Source: Pseudomonadota bacterium
Lineage (GTDB): Bacteria > Pseudomonadota > Gammaproteobacteria > Acidiferrobacterales > Acidiferrobacteraceae
Direction: 5' to 3'
Assembly (NCBI GenBank): GCA_021784755.1
Contig: JAJYHM010000018.1
Span: 1 to 46,392, forward strand
DNA length: 46,392 nucleotides
Made by a program: the position numbers and the translations under genes
Notes under the pieces: model-generated
What the model saw: the letters and a program-made list of their open reading frames with translations, nothing else
Told to the model about the DNA's origin: nothing
Database searches by the model: none
Shown here: in pieces, positions 27,253-35,164 of the stretch
Layout: each line of letters begins with the position of its first letter
How positions within the stretch are numbered: position 1 is the first letter of the stretch

Positions 27253-28527
27253 TCAGGCCCCGGGGCCCGTCCCTGCCGCCTTACGCAATGCGGCGATCGC
27301 AGCCTCGAGGCCCAGGTGACGGCGGGCATTCAGGAACTCGAGCAACACCGCGAGATCTGACGCCAGCAGTTCCAAAAACGGATCGAGCTCGCCTCCGCGG
27401 CCGTCGGCCACGTACCACAAAGCCCGGTCGAGACCCATCAGGGCCTGATGGGGGCTGACGCCCGACTCCGGGGCCACAAACGTCGAGGAGCTGGCCGGTT
27501 CCGACAGAAACTCTGGCTCGAACAAGACCTCGGCCCCGGCATCGGCCTCGGGCTCGCCCTCCTCGGCCAACGTCACCCCGTCCAAAACCAATTCCTCAGC
27601 CCCACCCAGGGTATCGCTCAACGCCGAGCCGCTCGCGCGATTGCCGCCCAAAGCCACAGCGCGTTTCAGACGCTCCTCGGCGATCTGACGAAGACCCTCG
27701 AAACCGTTTGCGCCTTCCTCCGACGACGCCACGCCCACACTGATGGTCAAGGTCTTGCCATCCGCCGCAGGGCGATGCGCGAAAGCGCTCACCAACCTTT
27801 GCCCCAAAGCGAGCGCGCGGCCCTTCGATACGTCGCTTGCCAGTATCCCGAATTCGGTCCCGCCGAGCCGGGCGACTGCCGTGACCTCCGCGCCGGCCTC
27901 ATCCCGCAGCACGGAGCCCACGTGTCGCACGACGTCCTCCATCCGCTCGTCCCCGTATTCCCGGTAGAGTATGCGGACCCGATCGAGGGTCGCGAGCAAG
28001 AGAGTGAGTGGTCGCTGCGCTGACGCCTCGCGCCACAAGGCCTCCCCTTGATCATAAAACGCGCGCCGGCCGAGAAGGCCCTCATGAGCGGCCACATCCT
28101 CGGGTACCGGCGGCTCGAAGCGCATGTAGGCCTGGGTGCACGCCTGAAGCTGGGAGAGATTCAGTGGCTTGGTGATGAAATCGGTGGCGCCGCAAGCAAA
28201 CGCGCGGGTTTTGGTCTCCTCATCATCGGCGCCTGTGATCACAATGATCGGAAGGTCGCGTATATGCGGATCGTCACTCGCGCGCACACGGCATATGAAG
28301 GCGTAGCCGTCGAGCCGCGGCATCTCGATATCGGTGATCAGCACACCGACGTCCGGGGCCTGCGTCAAAGCCTCCCACCCGGCTTCGCCGTCCCCGGCGA
28401 CGGCGACGTCGAAGTCGACTTTCAACATCTTGCTGATGGCCTGACGGATCACCGCAGAATCGTCCACCACGAGAACCCGGCCACTATTGCGCGCCGTCAC
28501 CACCGCCGTAGTCGCACTCACGCTCAC
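27253..28527 (-). CDS. Response regulator with degenerate GGDEF domain
   Basis: A 424-residue protein with three parts. The receiver domain (about 16-135) is intact: Asp22/Asp23, phospho-acceptor Asp66 in LITDIEMP, and Lys120 in FITKP. A diguanylate-cyclase-like domain (about 150-300) follows, but its signature reads GGTEF (222-226) instead of GGDEF/GGEEF, so the third-position acid that binds metal is lost and cyclase activity is unlikely; it could bind GTP or act as an interaction module. The last 100 or so residues (acidic linker, then a helical LELLASDLAVLLEFLNARR part) are unassigned. No histidine kinase is beside it. Confidence 0.88.
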   Translation of the reverse strand: MSVSATTAVVTARNSGRVLVVDDSAVIRQAISKMLKVDFDVAVAGDGEAGWEALTQAPDVGVLITDIEMPRLDGYAFICRVRASDDPHIRDLPIIVITGADDEETKTRAFACGATDFITKPLNLSQLQACTQAYMRFEPPVPEDVAAHEGLLGRRAFYDQGEALWREASAQRPLTLLLATLDRVRILYREYGDERMEDVVRHVGSVLRDEAGAEVTAVARLGGTEFGILASDVSKGRALALGQRLVSAFAHRPAADGKTLTISVGVASSEEGANGFEGLRQIAEERLKRAVALGGNRASGSALSDTLGGAEELVLDGVTLAEEGEPEADAGAEVLFEPEFLSEPASSSTFVAPESGVSPHQALMGLDRALWYVADGRGGELDPFLELLASDLAVLLEFLNARRHLGLEAAIAALRKAAGTGPGA

Positions 28528-28670
28528 CCCTAATTAGCGGCGAAGATTTTAAGGCCCACGGATCAAGGCCTTGCCCCCCGCACATCCGTCCTTTGACCTT
28601 AGAACGAAAATCGCCAAAGTCAAATGACGGCGCCGAGGAATCGGTCGCCTAGATGTGCCGAATGCAGACC

Positions 28671-28934
28671 TTAAGCGACCTGAGAATCGGGAGCGAGCCT
28701 AGCCTGAGCGACGAGATCGACCAGCCCGTTCAGTGTGCGCGCCTCCACGAACCGCGTATCGTCTATCGTCGTCCCAAGGCGGCTCTCGAGCGCCAGCAAA
28801 ATGCTAATCGCATTCACCGACTCGATGCCCAAATCGCTATAGAGATCCCTGTCAGGAGGGACCGGCCCCGTGAGCTTCCCGTAGGTCTCGACGATCGACA
28901 TCACATCCTTGCGTATATCGCTGATATCCGGCAT
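28671..28934 (-). CDS. Acyl carrier protein-like
   Basis: An 87-residue acyl/peptidyl carrier domain. Helix I and loop are followed by LYSDLGIESVNAISILLALE, in which Ser39 takes the phosphopantetheine arm (the usual DSL is ESV here), and a C-terminal helix. Differs from housekeeping AcpP. There is no fatty-acid, polyketide or nonribosomal peptide gene near it, so its partners are elsewhere. Good start with a GGAGT site upstream. Confidence 0.85.
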   Translation of the reverse strand: MPDISDIRKDVMSIVETYGKLTGPVPPDRDLYSDLGIESVNAISILLALESRLGTTIDDTRFVEARTLNGLVDLVAQARLAPDSQVA

Positions 28935-29067
28935 AAAGCCACTCCTTACTGCGGTTCCTGTCTTTCAAAGTTGCGCCCCTCGACACGAGGCCTGGCTACC
29001 CAACGACCATCCCTAGCCGGCAAGGTGCGGCCACTCTAGGAGCGCGCGTTGCGGCTGTCAATCCAAC

Positions 29068-29214
29068 TCAAATGGCGTGGCCCTGAATCAGGTTCACGAC
29101 CAAAATCACCAGCGCAATGACGAGCAAAATATGAATAAAGCCGCCGAGCGTGCGTGCGCTCACGATACCTACGAGCCACAACACGAGTAGAATGACGAAG
29201 ATGGTCCATAACAT
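29068..29214 (-). CDS. Small membrane protein, Lmo0937/DUF5670-like
   Basis: A 48-residue protein made of two hydrophobic helices (LWTIFVILLVLWLVGIVS and GGFIHILLVIALVILVVNLI) with a short loop and a QGHAI tail. This is the pattern of the Lmo0937 family. The ATG at 29214 has an AGAGGGA site upstream; the frame upstream of it is not conserved. Function unknown. Confidence 0.8.
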   Translation of the reverse strand: MLWTIFVILLVLWLVGIVSARTLGGFIHILLVIALVILVVNLIQGHAI

Positions 29215-29309
29215 AGCAGTTCCCTCTGCACTAGCTGCAGCCACCTTAGGACGCGCCGTAAGCGAGGTCAATCAGCCTCCCCGAAAGGCGTTTACCCGGA
29301 CGGAGCCTG

Positions 29310-29714
29310 ATGGGACACGAACATACCATGTCCAATAGTAATGACCGCAAACAGACGATCCGGTTCTTCACTGAAGAGGAACTCGACGCGCTCGAGGCGA
29401 CAGACCCGGACACAGCCTATCGAATCGCGCGCGCCCAGGCGATCGCCGCCCGCGACCGTCCCGCACCGACTTCGGCCGCCGAGGCAGGGCCGCCGGACCG
29501 CACTGCGGTCGAGCACGCTATTGAGGACGTGCGTCGCATCCTGCAGCGCGATGGCGGCGATATCGAGCTCGTTGCCATCGAAGGGACGCAGGTCCGGGTG
29601 CGCATGAAAGGTGCCTGTGCCGGCTGCCCGAATTCAGTCCTGGATCTACGCAATGTCGTCGAGAAGATCGTGGGCGCGGTCCCCGGCGTATCCTCCGTCG
29701 TCAATAGCTTCTGA
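29310..29714 (+). CDS. NifU C-terminal-domain Fe-S scaffold-like protein
   Basis: A 134-residue protein with a variable N-terminal half (FFTEEELDALEATDPDTAY) and a C-terminal NifU/Nfu domain (about 65-134). The Cys pair is in KGACAGCPNSVLDL, the [4Fe-4S] binding motif of Nfu proteins. It would accept and pass on Fe-S clusters. The ATG at 29310 has GGAG 6 bases upstream; ATG at 29328 is an alternative. Confidence 0.9.
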   Translation: MGHEHTMSNSNDRKQTIRFFTEEELDALEATDPDTAYRIARAQAIAARDRPAPTSAAEAGPPDRTAVEHAIEDVRRILQRDGGDIELVAIEGTQVRVRMKGACAGCPNSVLDLRNVVEKIVGAVPGVSSVVNSF

Positions 29715-29724
29715 GACCTGGCGC

Positions 29725-29762
29725 CTGACCTGGACCGCCCGATGGCGCTAGAATAGCGCCAT
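29725..29762 (+). promoter_or_regulatory. Candidate promoter and hairpin at the start of the 105-aa gene
   Basis: CTGACC (29725-29730), an 18-base spacer and TAGAAT (29749-29754) form a possible promoter whose -10 box ends 6 bases before the ATG, which would make a leaderless mRNA. The same place holds a perfect hairpin: arms ATGGCGCTA (29742-29750) and TAGCGCCAT (29754-29762). The second arm includes the first two bases of the start codon. Confidence 0.4.
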
Positions 29763-30078
29763 GGAAAACTATATCGACCCTGACATTCGCTGCCCTGGCC
29801 CGGAGTCTCTGCGACCCGATGCCGTCATCATCGAAGGGCGGACGCACAGCGGGCGCAGCTGCCGGATCATCGACAACACCTGCTCGGTAGCGCACGCGGA
29901 TCTCGTCGAGGTTCTGGAGGGGCTCATCGCCGCCCGCCGCTTCGGGACCGCGGCGCTCTCGGCGCACGGCGGTCACACCCTTGCGATCGGACAGCCCGCG
30001 GCGACCCATATCCAATTCGGCGACACCCTCTACCGCCTGCTGCTCTATCCTTACGAAGCCCGTATCGAGCGCTTCTGA
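29761..30078 (+). CDS. Hypothetical protein, 105 aa
   Basis: I do not recognise this protein. It is a soluble-looking, compact 105-residue chain with three Cys (RCPGPES, RSCRII, NTCSVAH) and no signal peptide. Codon use fits the neighbours, so I take the frame as real. No ribosome site precedes the ATG; instead a perfect hairpin and a -10-like box are there, which suggests a leaderless start. The last 28 bases overlap the convergent Kdo hydroxylase gene. Confidence 0.6.
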   Translation: MENYIDPDIRCPGPESLRPDAVIIEGRTHSGRSCRIIDNTCSVAHADLVEVLEGLIAARRFGTAALSAHGGHTLAIGQPAATHIQFGDTLYRLLLYPYEARIERF

Positions 30079-30977
30079 AGGGCCTCTTGCGGCGCGCGGA
30101 CCGCAAGCGCCCGCCCGAGCAGACGCTCCAGGACCGCGAGCGGCGCGCTCGAGACGTCCCGCAGGCAATGCACCGGCACGTGAAAGGTTTGCTCGAACAG
30201 ATACTGTCCAGCCATAGCCGCGTGCGGGACCTGGTCTGTGAAGACCATCCAGGTCGTCGCGGTTGGGAACGATACCTCGCACTGGCGGCAATGGCGCTGA
30301 TAATGGTCATCGCCCTTCATGGCGTCATGCAAGGCCAGCATGTAATGGTCGTAGTCGCTACGGTAACCCGCGGTGAGACCGGTGGCGCGCAATAACCAGC
30401 GCTGTCCCGGGAACGGGCGTCGCAGGGCCGGCAAGAAGCGTCGGGCGCAGACTTCGAAGGGTTCGCCCAGCCGCCAGATGCGGCCACGGCCGTCGGGATT
30501 CACGTTACTGAAGACGCGCAGGATACGCTCGCCTTGATTGGGGCGCGAGGGAAAGGCGTCCACATGCAGCCGACTATCGTCCTTGCGATAAGACGAAGGA
30601 CGTGCCCGGACCTCGACCGGCCGATAACTGGTCCGCCCCATACGCAACTGTCTTTCATAAGTCGGAAGAAGAGTGGCGACGAGCGCTCGCGCGCTCTGTG
30701 CAAACCGCGCCACCATGGCCTGCAGGCGGTCGCGCTCGCCACCGGCAAGGCCAGTCCCCTTGAGAACCCCAGATGAGGGATCGTAGCTCACGTTCTTGGC
30801 GCGTCCGTCCGAGCAGCGCGGATCGAGAAACGCGCGTTCATCAGCGTCCAAGGCGAACACAAGCCGCGGGAAGAACAAGACCTGCCCCCCCTCCAACGCT
30901 CGCACCGCCCGATCCATGACCGGCACCGGGAAGACCGCGTCGAAGCGGTCCCCATCAATGTTCTCCAGCGGATCCAT
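30051..30977 (-). CDS. kdoO: Kdo hydroxylase family protein (KdoO)
   Basis: A 308-residue Fe(II)/2-oxoglutarate-type oxygenase matching the Kdo 3-hydroxylase family, which converts Kdo to Ko in the lipopolysaccharide inner core. The HxD pair lies in RLHVDAFPSRP, the flanking block RVFSNVNPDGRGRIWRLGEPFE (short: VFSNVNPDGRGRIWR) is family-typical, and the distal His is in DQVPHAAMAGQYLFEQTF. GGAGG ribosome site 5 bases before the ATG. It overlaps the 105-aa gene tail to tail by 28 bases. Confidence 0.88.
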   Translation of the reverse strand: MDPLENIDGDRFDAVFPVPVMDRAVRALEGGQVLFFPRLVFALDADERAFLDPRCSDGRAKNVSYDPSSGVLKGTGLAGGERDRLQAMVARFAQSARALVATLLPTYERQLRMGRTSYRPVEVRARPSSYRKDDSRLHVDAFPSRPNQGERILRVFSNVNPDGRGRIWRLGEPFEVCARRFLPALRRPFPGQRWLLRATGLTAGYRSDYDHYMLALHDAMKGDDHYQRHCRQCEVSFPTATTWMVFTDQVPHAAMAGQYLFEQTFHVPVHCLRDVSSAPLAVLERLLGRALAVRAPQEALQKRSIRAS

Positions 30978-31064
30978 GCACGCCTCCTAGCCGCCATATT
31001 GGCACAAGAAAAGGCCCATACCCGAGCCCGTTCGGCGGCTTGCACCTACCGATGGGACCGCCAT

Positions 31065-31718
31065 TTAGAGCCTGCGCAGCCGATAGACGGTCTCCTCGCG
31101 CCACGCGAGTCCCTGCTCCGCAAGTCCCGGGTCCTGATCGGCCGTCATGCGCTCGTTTTCGAGGACATCTATTGCAAAATGCTCCGCGAAGATCTCTCGC
31201 ACCTCCGTCTCCGAAACAGCAAAAGGCGGTCCGCTGTCCGGATCCTTCAACGAGAACGGGGCCACCAACAGGACCGGCGTCTCGGCCTCGGTCAATTGCG
31301 CCATCTTGATCGCGTAGTCGCGCCGCATAGAGGGGGGCATCGCAATCAAGGCCGCGCGATCATAAACCGCTGCCACAGGCCCCAGCAATTCGCGGGTGAG
31401 ATGGAAGTAATTGCCGAGCAGAACCGTGAGGCCCTCGGCCTGGTATTCGAGGAACTCGCCCCGGCCAACCCGGTCGACCGGGATCTCTTGCTCGCGGAAA
31501 AACGCCTCCACCGCAAGCGGGCTGAGCTCGATGCCCAGCACCGCCCGCCCTTGGTCGCGCAACCATGTCATATCCCGGCTCTTGCCGCAGAGCGGCACGA
31601 ACACGGTCCCTTGGGTGCCAAGCGCATCGAGGTGACGGCGCAAGAAGCGGTTGACCTCGGCCTGATGAAAACCGATCCGGTTTTCATGCCAACGGTTATG
31701 CCAAAACCCGGGTTTCAT
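31065..31718 (-). CDS. tpm: Thiopurine S-methyltransferase family
   Basis: A 217-residue SAM-dependent methyltransferase. The N-terminal FWHNRWHENRIGFHQ block, VFVPLCGKSRDMTWLRDQG and VLGIELSP are hallmarks of bacterial Tpm, which methylates thiols and selenium or tellurium compounds. ATG at 31718 has a GGAG site 6 bases upstream, and a GC-rich hairpin (31735-31754) lies just before that site, so the leader could affect translation. Confidence 0.93.
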   Translation of the reverse strand: MKPGFWHNRWHENRIGFHQAEVNRFLRRHLDALGTQGTVFVPLCGKSRDMTWLRDQGRAVLGIELSPLAVEAFFREQEIPVDRVGRGEFLEYQAEGLTVLLGNYFHLTRELLGPVAAVYDRAALIAMPPSMRRDYAIKMAQLTEAETPVLLVAPFSLKDPDSGPPFAVSETEVREIFAEHFAIDVLENERMTADQDPGLAEQGLAWREETVYRLRRL

Positions 31719-31996
31719 CAGTGTCTCCGTGATACCCCGACCTTTAGGCCGGGGAGGTAACCGGCCATGCGGCCGGCAATGCCAGCCATGCGGCCGGCAA
31801 TGCCGGCCATGCGGCCGGCAATGAGAGACGGTGTACGACCCGACTCCATTGAGTTAAGACACTGTCTGGTTGTCCCAGACGCATCCATTGCCAGTAATGG
31901 CCGAAAATCCGAATGGTGGCCACGCCGATCGACGAGGCCAGGGGCGTGAGGGTCGGAACCCGAGGTAAGCCGTCCTAATGTTTCGACATTCTGCAT
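31718..31996 (-). CDS. Small hypothetical ORF with heptapeptide repeats (uncertain)
   Basis: A 92-residue frame whose ATG has an AGGAG site 7 bases upstream. It starts behind the terminator of the upstream phosphatase gene and ends at the first base of the tpm start codon. It contains three copies of a GRMAGIA-type heptad that come from a 21-base tandem repeat. I do not recognise it. It may be a real small gene, or the decayed end of an insertion element, since the bases that follow form an IS200/IS605-style hairpin. Confidence 0.3.
   Translation of the reverse strand: MQNVETLGRLTSGSDPHAPGLVDRRGHHSDFRPLLAMDASGTTRQCLNSMESGRTPSLIAGRMAGIAGRMAGIAGRMAGYLPGLKVGVSRRH
31735..31754. other. GC-rich hairpin before tpm
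   Basis: Arms CCCCG-A-CCT and AGG-C-CGGGG around TT, with one mismatch. On the minus strand it lies about 10 bases before the tpm ribosome site. The form resembles subterminal hairpins of IS200/IS605-type elements; a leader hairpin for tpm is the other reading. Confidence 0.45.
31761..31823. repeat. Three tandem copies of a 21-base repeat
   Basis: Units at 31761-31781, 31782-31802 and 31803-31823 start with CCGGCCATGCGGCCGGC and are identical except for one base in the second (CCAGCC). There are no spacers, so it is not a CRISPR. The unit is a multiple of three and keeps the minus-strand frame open. Confidence 0.85.
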
Positions 31997-32040
31997 GTGC
32001 AGACTCCTGTCAGAAATAAGAGCCCAAAACAGTGGGCTTC

Positions 32041-32066
32041 AAAAAGCCTCTCACTTTAGGGAGAGG
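32041..32066 (-). terminator. Intrinsic terminator of the inositol-phosphatase family gene
   Basis: On the minus strand, stem CCTCTC / GAGAGG with an 8-base loop is followed by CTTTTTG. It starts 5 bases after the stop codon of the gene at 32071-32877. A second stem AGCCCA/TGGGCT follows at 32021-32038. Confidence 0.7.
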
Positions 32067-32070
32067 TTGC

Positions 32071-32877
32071 TTACGATCCCCCCTCCGGTTCTGTGAGTAA
32101 GACCTTGACGCCAGCTACCGCCGCCGGCCTCCCGAAAACGACCTGATAGCGCCCGGGTGGCCCATCCAGGGACTCGAACGCCGCCCCTGCCTCAAGAGCC
32201 ACGGCCCAGGCCGCGCACACGTCCCAAAGCTTGGCGTGCCAATCGATGGTGACCGCGCCCTGACCTCGCAACACCGCGCTATGGGCATAACAGTCGCGAT
32301 AGACCCGCAGATTGGGGTGGGCGGCCGCCAATCGGCCAAAGAGCGCGCCTCGCCCGCCCTTCACGAAGTTCTCGGGAGCCGTGACCATGACCATGGGTAG
32401 TCCCGCCTCCTTGCGGTCCGCGACCCGCAACTCCTGCCCATTGCACGAGGCACCCAGCCCGCAGGCGGCGCTCACCCGCACATCAAGCCGCGGGTGATCT
32501 ATGACCCCGAGGACCGGATGGCCCTCATGGCGCAACGCGATCAGGGTCCCGAAGGTCGGCACTCCGTGAACGAAGTTGTCGGTCCCGTCAATCGGGTCCA
32601 GTACCCACTCCCAGGCGCTGCCCCGCTCCTCCGCCGGATACTCCTCGCCAGTGAGGTCGTGATCACCGAAATTCGCCGCGATCGCCTCGCGCCACGCCGC
32701 CTCTATGCGCTGGTCGGCGACACTCACATAGGAGCCGTCGGCCTTGACGGTGATGTCGCCCTCGCGCAAAGGGGTCTCGGCCACAAGCGTGCGCGCCAGA
32801 TCAGCGAGCGAGGAGGCGAAGCGCAGGAATCGCCGACTGTCGGCGGCGCTTATGCGCGGGGCTAGCGAATTTTGCAT
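32071..32877 (-). CDS. Inositol monophosphatase family protein (possibly histidinol-phosphatase HisN)
   Basis: A 268-residue Mg-dependent phosphatase of the SuhB/IMPase fold. Metal-binding motifs are GEEYP (first Glu), WVLDPIDGTDNFVHG, and WDVCAAWAVALEAGA near the C-terminus. The N-terminal arrangement and DGSYVSVADQRIE block recall the HisN-type histidinol-phosphate phosphatases, but the substrate (inositol phosphate, histidinol phosphate, PAP) cannot be fixed from sequence. Has a clear terminator. Divergent from fumC. Confidence 0.9.
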   Translation of the reverse strand: MQNSLAPRISAADSRRFLRFASSLADLARTLVAETPLREGDITVKADGSYVSVADQRIEAAWREAIAANFGDHDLTGEEYPAEERGSAWEWVLDPIDGTDNFVHGVPTFGTLIALRHEGHPVLGVIDHPRLDVRVSAACGLGASCNGQELRVADRKEAGLPMVMVTAPENFVKGGRGALFGRLAAAHPNLRVYRDCYAHSAVLRGQGAVTIDWHAKLWDVCAAWAVALEAGAAFESLDGPPGRYQVVFGRPAAVAGVKVLLTEPEGGS

Positions 32878-33176
32878 AGGGCCGGACGATACCGCCTGGA
32901 TGGATCACAGACAAGGTTCGGGCCCGTGATCGAGTCGGTTATACTACCGCCTCGCGCGGACCGGCCGGCGCGTGCGCCTGCAGGGCCCCGCCGGCGCTTA
33001 AAGCCCCCGCGCGAGATGCGAGGCCCGGCTTTGGACTCGGACCCTAGTGGCCGCCCCAACGTGAGACTTGAAGGAGGACGAGGAGACCGGCGTAAAGTGA
33101 GGCACAACTCAGAGGTAGTGTACACGGCCTGCGCCGTGGACCACCCCGGACCCATAAGCGCCGTATCCCGCAAGGC
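32878..33176. other. Divergent intergenic region upstream of fumC
   Basis: About 300 bases between two divergent genes, so both promoters should lie here, but I see no box pair strong enough to mark. A short palindrome GTGTACAC lies near 33118. No gene is supported. Confidence 0.4.
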
Positions 33177-34562
33177 ATGACGACACGCATAGAAAAGGAC
33201 AGCCTCGGTGAATTCCCGGTGCCAGCCAATGCCTGGTATGGCATCCAGACGGCCCGCGCCGTGGCGAATTTTCCGATCTCGGGGCGCGGACCCGACCGCG
33301 ACTTCATCGTGGCGCACGCCCGCATCAAGATTGCGGCGGCGCGCGTCAACGCCCGCGCCGGTTGGCTGGAAGCCTCGCTCGCCCATGAAATCGAGCGCGC
33401 CGCATCCGCCATCGTCAATGGCGAACATCATGGCGAGTTCGTAGTCGACCGCTTTCAGGCCGGCGCCGGTACCAGCCACAACATGAACACCAACGAGGTG
33501 ATCGCAAACCTCGCCAACGCCGCCCTCGGGGGCGAACGCGGCGTCTATCGCCCTGTGCATCCGAACGACCACGTCAACATGGGGCAGAGCACAAACGACA
33601 CGATCCCGACCGCGATACGCCTAGCAGCGCTCGCGAAACTCTCGCGTCTCGTCGCCACCACCCACGACATGGCGCGCGCCTTCGATGCGCTGGCCCTGCG
33701 CGAGCGCGACACAGTGAAGAGTGGACGCACGCACCTGCAAGATGCGGTGCCGACCACTCTGGGCCGCGAAATGGCCGCCTATGCCTGGACCCTCAAACGT
33801 TGCGCGCGCCGCATTCAGGACACCGCCGTCGACCTGGGCGACCTGGGACTCGGCGGCAGCGCCGTCGGCACCGGCCTGAATACGCCCCCCCACTACCCAA
33901 AGCAGGTCGCGGAAGAACTCACCGCACTCACCGGCGAATCCGTGCGCGCGGCGCGCGACCTCGCGGCCCAGATGCAATCGATGGCCGATGTCATGCAGTT
34001 GTCGGCGGCCGTCAGAGGGCTTGCGCTCGAACTCACGCGTATTGCCAATGATCTGCGCCTCATGGCCTCGGGCCCGCGCACGGGGCTCGCCGAGATCATC
34101 CTGCCGGCGGTCCAGCCAGGATCGAGCATCATGCCAGGCAAGGTGAACCCGGTTATGCTCGAGATGCTGAACCAAGTCTGTTATCAGGTCATGGGACAAG
34201 ACGCGGCGGTCGCGGCCATGACCCAGGCCGGACAACTTGAGCTGAACGTCATGATGCCGGCGCTCGGATCCGCGCTTTTCGACATGATGGACTGGCTCAC
34301 GCAGGCCATAAGGGCAGTGACAGACAAGACGCTCCCGGGTATCGTCGCCGCCCGCGACCGGTGCCTCGAATACGCCCACACGAGCGTCGGCCTCGCGACC
34401 CTCTTGAACCGGGCCATCGGCTATAGCGCGGCGGCGCGTGTCGCCCAGGAGTCCGAGACGAGCGGTCGACCCATCGCCGAGCTGGTGGCCGCGCACGGAC
34501 TCATGGATACGGAGGCCTTCGCCAAACTCGTGGCCGAGGCCGCCCGAAACGGCAAAGAGTGA
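33177..34562 (+). CDS. fumC: Fumarate hydratase, class II
   Basis: Iron-free fumarase, 461 residues, converting fumarate to malate in the TCA cycle. The superfamily signature GSSIMPGKVNP is present, as are TSHNMNTNEVIANLA, GQSTNDTIPTA and SGRTHLQDAVPTTLG. Aspartase and argininosuccinate lyase are relatives, but the N-terminus and motifs fit FumC. Its stop overlaps the next gene's ATG (TGATG), suggesting co-translation. Confidence 0.96.
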   Translation: MTTRIEKDSLGEFPVPANAWYGIQTARAVANFPISGRGPDRDFIVAHARIKIAAARVNARAGWLEASLAHEIERAASAIVNGEHHGEFVVDRFQAGAGTSHNMNTNEVIANLANAALGGERGVYRPVHPNDHVNMGQSTNDTIPTAIRLAALAKLSRLVATTHDMARAFDALALRERDTVKSGRTHLQDAVPTTLGREMAAYAWTLKRCARRIQDTAVDLGDLGLGGSAVGTGLNTPPHYPKQVAEELTALTGESVRAARDLAAQMQSMADVMQLSAAVRGLALELTRIANDLRLMASGPRTGLAEIILPAVQPGSSIMPGKVNPVMLEMLNQVCYQVMGQDAAVAAMTQAGQLELNVMMPALGSALFDMMDWLTQAIRAVTDKTLPGIVAARDRCLEYAHTSVGLATLLNRAIGYSAAARVAQESETSGRPIAELVAAHGLMDTEAFAKLVAEAARNGKE

Positions 34563-35164
34563 TGGCGCGCATACTGATCCTCTATTACAGCCGCCATGGC
34601 AGCGTGCGGCGCATGGCCGACCTCGTCGCGCGCGGCGCAGCCTCGGTGAATGGCTGCGAGGCGGTCGTCCGTACCGTGCCCGAGGTCTCCCCAGTGTCGG
34701 AAGCGACCGCGCCGGCCGTCCCCACGGACGGCCCGCCCTATGTCGATCTCGACGACCTACGCGCCTGCGACGGGCTCCTTCTCGGGAGTCCCACGCGCTT
34801 CGGTCATATGGCCGCCCCTTTAAAGCACTTCCTGGAGACCACGACACCGCTGTGGCTCTCGGGGGCGCTCGCCGGCAAGCCCGCGGGGGTCTTTACTTCC
34901 ACAGGTAGCTTGCACGGCGGCCAGGAGGCCACGCTTTTGTCGATGAGCCTACCGCTTTGGCATCATGGCATGCTGCTCGTAGGCCTCCCCTACACACAAC
35001 CCGAACTCTCGACCACCGCCTCGGGTGGCACGCCCTATGGCGCGAGTCACCTGGCCGGCGCGCGCGATGATCGGCCCGTAACTGCCGAAGAAAAAGCCCT
35101 CTGCCTCGGGCTCGGCGAGCGTGTGGCGCGCATAGCGCAGCGGCTCGCCGCAGGTTCGGCTTAA
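34562..35164 (+). CDS. wrbA: NAD(P)H:quinone oxidoreductase, WrbA type
   Basis: A 200-residue flavodoxin-fold enzyme that reduces quinones by two electrons, protecting from oxidative stress. FMN-phosphate loop ILYYSRHGSVRRMA, LLGSPTRFGHMAAPLK with the second FMN loop, and FTSTGSLHGGQEATLLS with the family Thr/Gly loop. The ATG at 34562 overlaps the fumC stop (TGATG). Its stop overlaps the stop of hda on the other strand by 4 bases. Confidence 0.95.
   Translation: MARILILYYSRHGSVRRMADLVARGAASVNGCEAVVRTVPEVSPVSEATAPAVPTDGPPYVDLDDLRACDGLLLGSPTRFGHMAAPLKHFLETTTPLWLSGALAGKPAGVFTSTGSLHGGQEATLLSMSLPLWHHGMLLVGLPYTQPELSTTASGGTPYGASHLAGARDDRPVTAEEKALCLGLGERVARIAQRLAAGSA

Noticed and set aside
31761..31823. 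Short CRISPR-like array
   Set aside because: The three repeats are directly adjacent with no spacers, and the unit is only 21 bases long.
33621..34847. 408-residue minus-strand frame
   Set aside because: Antisense to fumC and wrbA; the translation is low in conserved blocks.
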